Positions 7,595-14,418 of a DNA stretch of 34,735 nt are shown here, piece by piece. The stretch is from the NCBI GenBank assembly GCA_013205405.1, contig JABMMZ010000110.1, positions 1-34,735 of the forward strand, in the 5' to 3' direction. A program made the position numbers and the translations under genes. Origin of the DNA: Bacteroidota bacterium. GTDB lineage: Bacteria; Bacteroidota; Bacteroidia; NS11-12g; UBA955. The notes under the pieces were generated by a model. It made no database searches and was not told the DNA's origin. It worked only from the letters and a program-made list of their open reading frames with translations. Positions within the stretch are counted from its first letter, which is position 1. Every line of letters begins with the position of its first letter.

Positions 7595-9226
7595 TTATTG
7601 CTCGCTTAAGAAAGGGTATCTGTAATCTTTTACAGGTGCTAAAGTTTCTTTTATGGTGCGGGTGCTGGTCCAACGTAAAAGGTTGGCTTTGCTGCCTGCT
7701 TTATCATTGGTGCCACTGGCACGGCTGCCACCGAAGGGCTGTTGACCTACGACTGCACCTGTTGGTTTATCATTTATATAAAAATTACCTGCAGCATTTC
7801 TTAATTTGTTTGTAGCAAGGGTTATCGCATATCTGTCTTGGGCAATTATAGCGCCCGTTAAAGCATATTCACTGGTGCTATCTAAAAGTTCTAAGGTTTG
7901 TTCAAACTCATTTTCTGGATAAATATAAAGTGTTAGTATTGGTCCAAATAACTCATCGCACATGGTTACATATTTAGGATTGCTGGCTACAATTATAGTA
8001 GGGTCAATAAAATAGCCTTTGGTTTTATTATAAGTACCTCCAACTATTACTTCTACAGCGCTATCAGCTTTTGCAGCATCTATATATTTCGCTAATTTAT
8101 CAAATGATTTTTCGTCAATTACCGCATTCACAAAGTTTGTAAAGTCTTCTGTAGGACCAACTTTCATGGTTTTAACTTCAGCTACCAATTTGGTTTTTAT
8201 TTCATTCCATAAGTTACTTGGAATATAGGCTCTACTGGCTGCTGAGCATTTTTGACCTTGGTACTCAAATGCACCGCGGGCTAAAGCAGTTACTGTAGTA
8301 TCTACATCGGCACTTTTATGCACCATTACAAAGTCTTTGCCTCCCGTTTCGCCTACTATGCGTGGGTAGGTTTTGTATTTGGCAATATTAGCACCAATTG
8401 TATTCCACATGCCACGGAAAACACCTGTAGAACCTGTAAAATGCAAGCCTGCAAAATCTGGGTGGTTAAAAATAACATTGCCTGTATCTGGACCAGTGGC
8501 ATATACTAAATTAATAACACCTGCTGGCAATCCTGCTTCTATAAATATTTCCATAATTACTTGCGCAGAATATATTTGCGTGTAGGCAGGTTTCCATACT
8601 ACTACATTGCCCATCATAGCCATGCAACTTGGTAAATTGCCAGCAATAGCTGTAAAATTGAATGGTGTAAGCGCAAAAGTAAAACCTTCTAATGGGCGGT
8701 GCTCCAGTCTGTTCCATATATTTTTACTATTGGCAGAGGGTTGGTCGGCATATATTTCGGCCATGTATTGCACATTGAATCTTAAAAAATCTATCAGCTC
8801 GCAAGCGCTATCTATCTCTGCTTGGTAAGCGTTTTTAGATTGTGCTAACATAGTGGCAGCATTCATCTTGGCTCTGTATGGTCCAGCTAATAATTCGGCA
8901 GCTTTTAAGAAAATGGCAGCACGCTGTTCCCAAGGTAAGTTTTCCCAAGCTGGTTTAGCGGCCATTGCCGCATTAATAGCATCGGTTACATGCTGGGCTT
9001 CGCCTTTATGAAAAGTACCTATTTGATGTTTAATATCATGTGGAGGAAAAATATCTTGTGTATCGCCAGTTCTTATTTCCATGCCATTAATGTACATGGG
9101 AATGTCTATAACCTTGCTTCTGGCTTCGGTTAAAGCTTTTTTAAGGGCTAATTTTTCTTTGCTATTGGGTGTGTAATCTAATACAGGCTCATTTATGGCC
9201 GTTGGAATTTTGAAAAAACCGTTCAT
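7595..9226 (-). CDS. pruA: L-glutamate gamma-semialdehyde (1-pyrroline-5-carboxylate) dehydrogenase
   Basis: This NAD-dependent enzyme oxidises glutamate semialdehyde to glutamate in proline and arginine breakdown, in the cytoplasm. The 543-aa single-domain protein has the length and N-terminus (NEPVLDYTPNSKEK) of the stand-alone P5C dehydrogenases common in Bacteroidota. Aldehyde dehydrogenase motifs are visible: PFNFTAIAGN (188-197), FTGST (263-267), the general base Glu293 in VGETGGKD and the catalytic Cys327 in GQKCSAASR. The C-terminal VVGQQPFGGSRASGTNDKAG segment is also typical. There is no proline dehydrogenase (PutA) fusion and none in the window. It is the first gene of the operon ending at 5580. 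Confidence 0.95.
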   Translation of the reverse strand: MNGFFKIPTAINEPVLDYTPNSKEKLALKKALTEARSKVIDIPMYINGMEIRTGDTQDIFPPHDIKHQIGTFHKGEAQHVTDAINAAMAAKPAWENLPWEQRAAIFLKAAELLAGPYRAKMNAATMLAQSKNAYQAEIDSACELIDFLRFNVQYMAEIYADQPSANSKNIWNRLEHRPLEGFTFALTPFNFTAIAGNLPSCMAMMGNVVVWKPAYTQIYSAQVIMEIFIEAGLPAGVINLVYATGPDTGNVIFNHPDFAGLHFTGSTGVFRGMWNTIGANIAKYKTYPRIVGETGGKDFVMVHKSADVDTTVTALARGAFEYQGQKCSAASRAYIPSNLWNEIKTKLVAEVKTMKVGPTEDFTNFVNAVIDEKSFDKLAKYIDAAKADSAVEVIVGGTYNKTKGYFIDPTIIVASNPKYVTMCDELFGPILTLYIYPENEFEQTLELLDSTSEYALTGAIIAQDRYAITLATNKLRNAAGNFYINDKPTGAVVGQQPFGGSRASGTNDKAGSKANLLRWTSTRTIKETLAPVKDYRYPFLSEQ

Positions 9227-9252
9227 ATCTTGCTTTTAATTTTAAGGTTCTG

Positions 9253-9260
9253 CAAATGTA
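9253..9260 (-). promoter_or_regulatory. -7 box of the P5C dehydrogenase operon
   Basis: TACATTTG on the minus strand is an exact TAnnTTTG match, 26 bases upstream of the ATG at 9226. Confidence 0.55.
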
Positions 9261-9336
9261 ATTTTTATAAGCAATAAATAATAATGAATAATTTAAATAC
9301 ATTGTAGTTTTAAAATATGGCGAAATTGATAATTTC

Positions 9337-9669
9337 TTATTGATTAAATTTTAACTTTGTTAAAAAATCAATTAAACTATCAATGTCTTTAATTTCTATT
9401 TTATTTTCAAATACTGGATTATTATTGGTTCCAGTATTTATTTGGCTATGTTCTACATGGTTAAAATAGTTAGGTCTTACTTCTTTAATAATATTTTCTA
9501 AAGGAATGTCTAATATTTCTAATATTCTAAATAGCTTAGGATCTATGAGCTTTTCAGGATTTAGTTCAATTTTATGATAATTAGGCTGAGAGGTGTGCAG
9601 CATTTCGGCCATTTCTATTTGCGAGTAACCTTTTTTATTTCGTAAATTTTTAATTAGTTCACTTAACAT
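9337..9669 (-). CDS. XRE-family helix-turn-helix regulator
   Basis: The 110-aa product begins MLSELIKNLRNKKGYSQIEM, and its HTH (about residues 3-60) has the classic GYSQIEMAEMLHTSQPNYHKIE helix pair. The second half (VEHSQINTGTNNNPVFENKI) is a polar linker and short tail of a kind common after Bacteroidota XRE domains, possibly for dimerisation. The track start at 9759 adds 30 hydrophobic residues that look like translated intergenic DNA, so I take the ATG at 9669. It stands divergent to the cysteine-rich secreted protein at 9776, about 107 bases away, and could regulate it, but there is no visible operator to support that. Confidence 0.85.
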   Translation of the reverse strand: MLSELIKNLRNKKGYSQIEMAEMLHTSQPNYHKIELNPEKLIDPKLFRILEILDIPLENIIKEVRPNYFNHVEHSQINTGTNNNPVFENKIEIKDIDSLIDFLTKLKFNQ

Positions 9670-9775
9670 ATTCACAACTATAACTAAAATGAATATATTT
9701 ATAATTATTAATGATAAATTTTGATTGAAGTTTGTAATGTGCCATAAGTTTTGGTACATTAAATAAATATTTTAT

Positions 9776-10258
9776 ATGATTTTGAATTTAAAAAGAGCTT
9801 CGTTCATCCTATTTTTAACAATAGGGTTTTTCTCGAAAACAAGCGCGCAAACCGGAATTCTTGGCATGCCATGCCTCACTTCTTGTCCGGGTCCTTGTAT
9901 GACAATTGATATTGTTAATGGCACGGGCTGCCCATTAGATTTTGCATGGACGTATGGTGCGCCTGGATGTAATTTTGTAGGCCCAGGAATTACAGTACCA
10001 GGTAGTATGACTATTACAGGACCTTGTGTGCAAGATCCTTGTGATGCCGGAGTATGTAGATGTCCTACGAGAATAGAATTACAAGTGCCCGGCTCACCAA
10101 TACCTTGGAGTTCTGGCGACTTTAGCTCACTGCCAATAGGCACTACGGTATGGGATAATGTAAGGCCATGTGGTTTTTGCCCAGGTTCTGGGATGATGAG
10201 ATTAACAATTACTTACGCTGGAGGTAATAATTGCACTTTTACCTTTACATGCATGTAA
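9776..10258 (+). CDS. Small secreted cysteine-, glycine- and proline-rich protein
   Basis: The 160-aa product has a clear signal peptide (MILNLKRASFILFLTIGFFSKTSAQ). The mature part contains 13 cysteines in about 135 residues, many as PC or CP pairs: GMPCLTSCPGPC near the start, GPCVQDPCDAGVCRCP in the middle and RPCGFCPGSGM towards the end, finishing NNCTFTFTCM. Such density suggests a disulphide-bonded extracellular domain. I recognise no family and see no T9SS sorting domain or lipobox. The opposite-strand ORF at 9772-10143 is a shadow. The next gene, a T9SS cargo protein, starts 27 bases after the stop but has its own -7 box. Confidence 0.75.
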   Translation: MILNLKRASFILFLTIGFFSKTSAQTGILGMPCLTSCPGPCMTIDIVNGTGCPLDFAWTYGAPGCNFVGPGITVPGSMTITGPCVQDPCDAGVCRCPTRIELQVPGSPIPWSSGDFSSLPIGTTVWDNVRPCGFCPGSGMMRLTITYAGGNNCTFTFTCM

Positions 10259-10269
10259 TTAATATTTAG

Positions 10270-10277
10270 TATATTTG
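10270..10277 (+). promoter_or_regulatory. -7 box of the 913-aa type B cargo gene
   Basis: TATATTTG is an exact TAnnTTTG match that ends eight bases before the ATG at 10286, implying a very short leader. Confidence 0.5.
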
Positions 10278-10285
10278 TATTTTAA

Positions 10286-13027
10286 ATGCTCAAACAATTT
10301 ACCATACTTATTCTCTATTTTCTTTTTGGGTGTACTTTGTACGCCCAAAAAGAAAATAATGTATGGTATTTTGGGCGGTATTTTGGGCTTGATTTTAATA
10401 CGGCAGAGCCTACAATAATAAAAAATTCTGCTATGTCTAGTTGGGAGGCATCATCTTGTATTTCTGACTCTTTAGGCAATATTTTAATATATAGCAATGG
10501 CGAAACAGTATGGAACAAAAAGCACCAAATAATGGTGAATGGTACAGGGCTAAATGGGCATCAATCTTCTCTGCAGGGTGCCTTAATTTTAAAAAAGCCA
10601 GAAAGCCAAAATTTATATTATTTATTTACATCAGATGAAAGATTTACTTTTATAAATAGAGGCATTCAATACTCTATTTTAGATATATCTAAAAATGGGG
10701 GTAATGGAGCCGTAGTAAGCAAGAATATTAAAATATCAAATTACTCTAACGAACAACTTTGTGCTACAAAACATGCCAATGGCAAAGATTATTGGATAGC
10801 CATAAAACAACAAAAAACAGATAGTGTATATATTTATTTACTTTCCAAAAATGGCATAAGCCCTATTCTTAAGCGATATAAAATATCTAAAGAAAAATTG
10901 TCTGGCAGTTACATGAAATTTTCACCAAATGGTAAGTATTTGTTTATTCCAAATAATGACATTGGCTTAGCAATTGATTATAACTCGTACTTATTTTCAT
11001 TCGATAATTTAAACGGAGATTTAAAATTTAAAAGTAAAATTAAAATAACTTCTTTATCATGCGAATTTTCTCCCAATAATGAATTTTTGTATTTGGGAAG
11101 TCACACACTTTATCAAATTAAATTGAGTAACATACCTGATACATTTACATTAAGCAATGTTTCAAACTCAATTGCCATACCTTTTAATAGAAGCTGTGTA
11201 AAATCTATGCAATTAGCTGTAAATGGTAAAATATATATTCAATATTGTGATTTTAATGACAGTATTTTGGATGTAATTAATTACCCTAATTCAGAATTTA
11301 CTCGTTTAGGTTTTGAAAATGACAAAATAGTTTATGAAAATAATAAGTCAGTTTATCTATTTGGATATTATTATTTTGCGGGTAATGTAGGCTTACCCAA
11401 TATCGTATTAGATAAATTTAAACCCTTTATTTACAGCGTGAATAATTGCTTAGGCGATAGCAGTGCCTTTTCAATTTACAATGCCTATAATGATTCTACA
11501 CTATGGCATTTTGGCGATGGCACACAGCAGTATTCTACTGGAGATAAAATAAAACACAAATATACTGATAGTGGGCTTTATAACTTGATGGCTATTTATA
11601 AAAATACAGATAAGTATGACACAGTTTATAAAACTATTTACATAAGTAATATATCCCCTATAACTTTAGGTACTGATACGCTTATTTGCTCATCTAATCC
11701 TATAATTAAAGATGTGTATAAACCAGATTACATTAATTACAAATGGAATACAGGCGATACAATATCTAAAATAACAATAAATAAACCTGGTGTATATTCG
11801 GTTTCAGTATTTAATAAATACAATTGCAAAAGCATTGATTCTGTTTATATAGATACATTTAATTGTAAGTTTAAAGCTTCTAAATTCTGTTTTAAGGATT
11901 CAACAATACATACTTACTATGACAATAACTTTGATTCTATCAAATGGCAGATTGATGTTATAAATAATATTACCACACAGAGTAATTCCATTAAATTAAA
12001 ATATAAAACAATTGGAACACATACCATAAAAACTAAAATATATAAGGGAGGGTTGGCTATTAATTTAATAAATTACATTAACATAGATAGTGTTATATTG
12101 CCTAATAACTTAAAGGATACTTTTATTTGCAACGGTTCAACAATATACAAAAATTTAAGTACTTATAATTATGATAGCATAAGGTGGAATGATGGTGATA
12201 ATAATGCTTTTAATAAAACTTTTACTAATGCAGGAAATTACTTTCTTAATGTTTTTAAAAATGGCTGTGTCAATAGCGATACGTTTGCGATTTATAAATT
12301 TAACTGTGGAATTATTAGCCAATTTAATTGTTTAAATGACTCTACCCAGTTTTCAATTAATGACACAAATTATGATTCATTAAAATGGAATTTTGGTGAT
12401 GGTATTAATTTAAAAACTAATTCAAAAACTATTAAACATCAGTATTTTATTGCAAATACTTACAATGGTTATTTAGATGTTTATAAAAACAATTGCACTT
12501 TAAATCAAAAGTTTACAATAGAAATTATTGATTTGCCGCCAATTGTTTTTAATTATGATTCAATTATATGCTACAATCAAAAATTGAGTTCAGGTATTAA
12601 TAATAATTCAATTTATCAAAAATGGAATACCGGTTTCATAGGTTCTGAAATACCCATTTTAGAAACTGGTAAATATACACTTTCTATTTCTAAGAAAGGA
12701 TGCGAGTATAAGGATAGCGTTACCCTAAAAGTTATTAATTGCGAATGTCCTGTTTATTTTCCAGATGTTTTTAGTCCAGATAATACAGGAATCAATGATA
12801 TTTACAAACCTGTTTCAGATTGTAAAATAGAAATTTTTTTGATAACAATATTTAATACTTGGGGCGAAATAATTTACAAAAGTTCAACTATTGACGAAGG
12901 TTGGAATGGTTCTGATTATAAAGGCATTATAGTGCCTCAAGGCATTTATTCATATTTAGTAAAGTATAAAGATTCATATAATGGAAAAATGACCGATAAA
13001 AAAGGTACTATTACCTTATTAAGGTAA
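10286..13027 (+). CDS. Secreted beta-propeller/PKD protein with T9SS type B sorting domain
   Basis: This is a 913-aa cell-surface or secreted protein whose function is not known. A signal peptide (MLKQFTILILYFLFGCTLYAQ) precedes the NNVWYFGRYFGLDF segment that opens a propeller-like domain (to about 370) with ILIYSNGETVWNKKHQIM and FSPNGKYLFI blades. PKD-type domains follow, recognisable by WHFGDGTQ and LKWNFGDGIN with a later cysteine-bounded Ig-like repeat (KWNTGD..., RWNDGD..., KWNTGF...). The C-terminus (VYFPDVFSPDNTGINDIYKP ... IFNTWGEIIYKS ... GTITLLR) is the gliding-motility-associated type B sorting domain. It is rich in Asn, Ile and Lys. Type IX export is well supported; the ligand or partner is unknown. 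Confidence 0.9.
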   Translation: MLKQFTILILYFLFGCTLYAQKENNVWYFGRYFGLDFNTAEPTIIKNSAMSSWEASSCISDSLGNILIYSNGETVWNKKHQIMVNGTGLNGHQSSLQGALILKKPESQNLYYLFTSDERFTFINRGIQYSILDISKNGGNGAVVSKNIKISNYSNEQLCATKHANGKDYWIAIKQQKTDSVYIYLLSKNGISPILKRYKISKEKLSGSYMKFSPNGKYLFIPNNDIGLAIDYNSYLFSFDNLNGDLKFKSKIKITSLSCEFSPNNEFLYLGSHTLYQIKLSNIPDTFTLSNVSNSIAIPFNRSCVKSMQLAVNGKIYIQYCDFNDSILDVINYPNSEFTRLGFENDKIVYENNKSVYLFGYYYFAGNVGLPNIVLDKFKPFIYSVNNCLGDSSAFSIYNAYNDSTLWHFGDGTQQYSTGDKIKHKYTDSGLYNLMAIYKNTDKYDTVYKTIYISNISPITLGTDTLICSSNPIIKDVYKPDYINYKWNTGDTISKITINKPGVYSVSVFNKYNCKSIDSVYIDTFNCKFKASKFCFKDSTIHTYYDNNFDSIKWQIDVINNITTQSNSIKLKYKTIGTHTIKTKIYKGGLAINLINYINIDSVILPNNLKDTFICNGSTIYKNLSTYNYDSIRWNDGDNNAFNKTFTNAGNYFLNVFKNGCVNSDTFAIYKFNCGIISQFNCLNDSTQFSINDTNYDSLKWNFGDGINLKTNSKTIKHQYFIANTYNGYLDVYKNNCTLNQKFTIEIIDLPPIVFNYDSIICYNQKLSSGINNNSIYQKWNTGFIGSEIPILETGKYTLSISKKGCEYKDSVTLKVINCECPVYFPDVFSPDNTGINDIYKPVSDCKIEIFLITIFNTWGEIIYKSSTIDEGWNGSDYKGIIVPQGIYSYLVKYKDSYNGKMTDKKGTITLLR

Positions 13028-13131
13028 GTTTTTAATTTTAAATTTAATCTGGATAATAAAAACCAATGGTGGTTCTATATCGGTTTTGGTTTGTTGAAAC
13101 ACAATAAATATTATGTCATACCAAACAAAAG

Positions 13132-13153
13132 GCAGCCCAAAGCTGCATTTTTT
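13132..13153 (+). terminator. Rho-independent terminator after the 913-aa cargo gene
   Basis: GCAGC-CCAAA-GCTGC is followed by ATTTTTT, about 105 bases after the stop. Confidence 0.65.
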
Positions 13154-13180
13154 ATGCCTAATCCTCATTATAACTCATTT

Positions 13181-13213
13181 ACAATAGGGTTTGCCAAAGG
13201 CAAACCCTATTGT
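13181..13213. repeat. Perfect hairpin with TTTGCC-AAA-GGCAAA tip
   Basis: ACAATAGGGTTTGCC, AAA, then the exact reverse complement GGCAAACCCTATTGT. The tip AGGGTTTGCC-NNN-GGCAAACCCT is shared with the hairpin at 14007-14047, while the outer stem sequence differs, so both belong to one repeat family. There is no T-run directly behind it. Confidence 0.75.
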
Positions 13214-13354
13214 ATTACCGCCCAATACTGCTGTACCAACACTCAACCCAATAGCAGAAGCTGTGCACCCTATTGAATATTATTTTTCAATAATATTACT
13301 TTGTTATTCATATTATATATGTTTAAATCATTTTAAAATATGTTGTCATTCATA
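13214..13354. other. AT-rich gene-free stretch
   Basis: Apart from a small AT-only hairpin (AATATTAT ... ATAATATT, 13276-13297) I see no gene or signal here. The ORFs of about 61-65 aa in the track run through the repeat hairpin and have no protein-like features. Confidence 0.4.
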
Positions 13355-13408
13355 TATTATACGTTATTATTCTTGTATATTACGTTAACATTAATATATA
13401 TTACGCTA
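13355..13408 (+). promoter_or_regulatory. Three 21-bp-spaced direct repeats, candidate operator
   Basis: The 12-mers TATTATACGTTA (13355), TATATTACGTTA (13376) and TATATTACGCTA (13397) recur with exactly 21 bases between starts, and a weaker copy TATTTTATTGTA falls at 13418 in the same phase. Twenty-one bases is two helical turns, so the sites lie on one face of the DNA. They end just upstream of the predicted promoter of the XRE gene at 13466, which fits autoregulation. Confidence 0.55.
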
Positions 13409-13448
13409 ATTTCAATATATTTTATTGTAAAAATAAAAAAATATACTG

Positions 13449-13456
13449 TATTTTTG
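13449..13456 (+). promoter_or_regulatory. -7 box of the second XRE gene
   Basis: TATTTTTG is an exact TAnnTTTG match. The ATG at 13457 abuts the box and would lie at or before the transcription start, so the box favours the ATG at 13466 as the real start. Confidence 0.5.
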
Positions 13457-13465
13457 ATGAAAATT

Positions 13466-13819
13466 ATGATAGAACTATATATTAAGGAATATTTAATTAT
13501 AAAAGGCTATGCACCCAAGCCAAGTACGCTTATTAAAATGGGTATAGGGCAAGATATGGCTTATAAACTGATGAAAAATAAGGTAAAAAACTTAAGCCTA
13601 AATACACTTACGCTGTTATGTGCCAATTTAGATTGCACGCCTAACGATGTGCTAAACTTTAAGCCTAGTGGATTAGCAATACCCAACCACTCTGCACTGT
13701 TCCGCATAGCCAAGCAGCTCCATACCATAAGCCCAATAGATTATGTAAAAGCCCTAAAGCCAGAGGATATAGCAATGGCAGTAGATTTTTTAAAGAATAT
13801 TGCGAATAAGGAGGGGTAA
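13466..13819 (+). CDS. Small XRE-type (CTPND) transcriptional regulator
   Basis: The 117-aa product from MIELYIKEYLIIKGY has a Bacteroidota-type XRE helix-turn-helix. The region KPSTLIKMGIGQDMAYKLMK is the helix pair, followed by LNTLTLLCANLDCTPNDVLN, the conserved end of the domain. A C-terminal helical tail (LFRIAKQLHTISPIDYVKAL...) may oligomerise. The track start at 13340 would translate the 21-bp repeats as a 7-residue periodic hydrophobic stretch (YITLTLIYITLISIY), so I reject it. Three direct repeats and a -7 box lie upstream, suggesting self-control. It sits alone among palindromic repeats, which suggests an accessory locus. A decayed relative lies at 211-443. Confidence 0.8.
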   Translation: MIELYIKEYLIIKGYAPKPSTLIKMGIGQDMAYKLMKNKVKNLSLNTLTLLCANLDCTPNDVLNFKPSGLAIPNHSALFRIAKQLHTISPIDYVKALKPEDIAMAVDFLKNIANKEG

Positions 13820-13824
13820 GGGGG

Positions 13825-13890
13825 TATTGTTGAATTGTTGTATTATTTGCATTCGCAAATGAAAATAGTTGTTATATTGTTGAATTGTTG
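13825..13890. repeat. Exact 16-bp direct repeat 50 bases apart
   Basis: TATTGTTGAATTGTTG occurs at 13825-13840 and again at 13875-13890. A small palindrome ATTTGC-ATTC-GCAAAT (13845-13860) lies between them. It begins just after the XRE stop and runs into the first palindromic repeat, so it may mark the edge of an insertion or a local duplication. Confidence 0.6.
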
Positions 13891-13891
13891 C

Positions 13892-13998
13892 TGTCATTTC
13901 GAGTGAAAATGGCTCTGCATTTTTGTATCGAGAAATGGTTTGGGCTTTCCCTATGTCTCGATACATTCCTTTCAGAGCAAAGGAACACTCGACATGAC
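13892..13998. repeat. Two-hairpin REP/BIME-like element (A)
   Basis: The element is bounded by an imperfect 13-bp inverted repeat, GTCATTTCGAGTG at 13893-13905 and CACTCGACATGAC at 13986-13998. It holds two hairpins in opposite orientation: AAAATG-GCTCTG-CATTTT (13906-13923) and TTCCTTT-CAGAGC-AAAGGAA (13966-13985). Between them GTATCGAGA and TCTCGATAC form a further inverted repeat. The ends match the TGTCATTTCGA...GAGAAAT type of element that I recall being dispersed in Bacteroidota genomes; that recall is unchecked. Confidence 0.8.
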
Positions 13999-14006
13999 CG
14001 TGCCTA

Positions 14007-14047
14007 AAAAGAAACAGGGTTTGCCTATGGCAAACCCTGTTTCTTTT
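14007..14047. repeat. Perfect 19-bp-stem hairpin with TTTGCC-TAT-GGCAAA tip
   Basis: AAAAGAAACAGGGTTTGCC, loop TAT, then its exact reverse complement ending in TTTCTTTT. It shares its ten-base tip on each side with the hairpin at 13181-13213. The A/T ends on both sides could also let it terminate transcription in either direction. Confidence 0.75.
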
Positions 14048-14052
14048 GCTGT

Positions 14053-14095
14053 GTCATTCTGAATAAATTGGCTCTGCAATTTTATTCAGAATCTA
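14053..14095. repeat. Single-hairpin REP-like element (B)
   Basis: GTCATTCTGAAT opens a long stem, ATTCTGAATAAATTG at 14056-14070, closed by CAATTTTATTCAGAAT at 14077-14092 (one bulged T), with the loop GCTCTG at 14071-14076. It has the same layout as the left half of element A, although the stem sequence differs. Confidence 0.75.
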
Positions 14096-14110
14096 AAAAT
14101 TACTTTTAAA

Positions 14111-14267
14111 CTAATCTTTTTCTATAACATTTCTATTGTTAAACATTGGATTTAAAAAAAGCTCATTGGGTAAATAAAACCTTTCACAATCAGAAATAAA
14201 TTTTATATCCTTTAGTGAATTATTATCACTCACAAATCTTTCTTTTAATACATCTGTGTAGTATTTC
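14111..14267 (-). pseudogene. C-terminal fragment of an unknown gene cut by a repeat
   Basis: The 61-aa frame in the track begins with a TTG inside the CTTCGACAAGCTCAGTG repeat, whose translation DTELVEVSK is a known by-product of that repeat. The rest, from about 14267 down (YTDVLKERFVSDNNSLKDIK...), looks protein-like and ends in a normal stop at 14111. I read it as the remaining 3' end of a gene interrupted by repeats. I recognise no family. Confidence 0.4.
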
Positions 14268-14290
14268 GACACTTCGACAAGCTCAGTGTC
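14268..14290. repeat. CTTCGACAAGCTCAGTG dispersed repeat
   Basis: GACACTTCGACAAGCTCAGTGTC carries 6-bp inverted ends (GACACT/AGTGTC). From memory this sequence is widely dispersed in Bacteroidota intergenic regions, and here it is joined directly to element D. Confidence 0.65.
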
Positions 14291-14299
14291 CGACAATAC

Positions 14300-14396
14300 T
14301 GGCGTAAGCAGCGTAAGGGATAGAAGCGATTAGCCCGCAGCGTAGCGAGGACTATTAGCGTATAGCCCGACCCTGCGCTCTGGCAGGGATACGCCC
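14300..14396. repeat. Structured, GC-richer repeat (element D), possible RNA
   Basis: This stretch (AGGGATAGAAGCGATTAGCC ... GCGAGGACTATTAGCG ... GGGATACGCCC) is distinctly richer in G+C than its surroundings. It contains internal repeats (GGGATA twice, TAGCCCG twice) and the hairpin CCCTGC-GCTCTG-GCAGGG at 14371-14388. On the plus strand a run of seven T follows at 14403-14409. It matches a repeat type I recall from Bacteroidota intergenic regions, not a coding sequence. Whether it is transcribed is unknown. Confidence 0.65.
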
Positions 14397-14418
14397 TAAT
14401 GCTTTTTTTAATTAAAAT

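Noticed and set aside
9772-10143. 123-aa minus-strand ORF opposite the cysteine-rich secreted protein
   Set aside because: It is a shadow frame: the plus-strand gene has a signal peptide and a promoter-side context, whereas this frame has neither and is rich in artefactual Pro/Gly codons.
13091-13388. 61- and 65-aa plus-strand ORFs after the first type B cargo gene
   Set aside because: They run through the terminator and the TTTGCC hairpin and have no recognisable protein features.
13355-13429. Short CRISPR-like repeat array
   Set aside because: Units are only about 12 bases with 9-base gaps, the gaps are not spacer-sized and no cas gene is present. Operator-type repeats are the better reading.
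13340-13465. Upstream start of the 159-aa XRE ORF
   Set aside because: The additional 42 residues are the translation of the 21-bp repeats and promoter, with a seven-residue hydrophobic period. The HTH protein begins at 13466.
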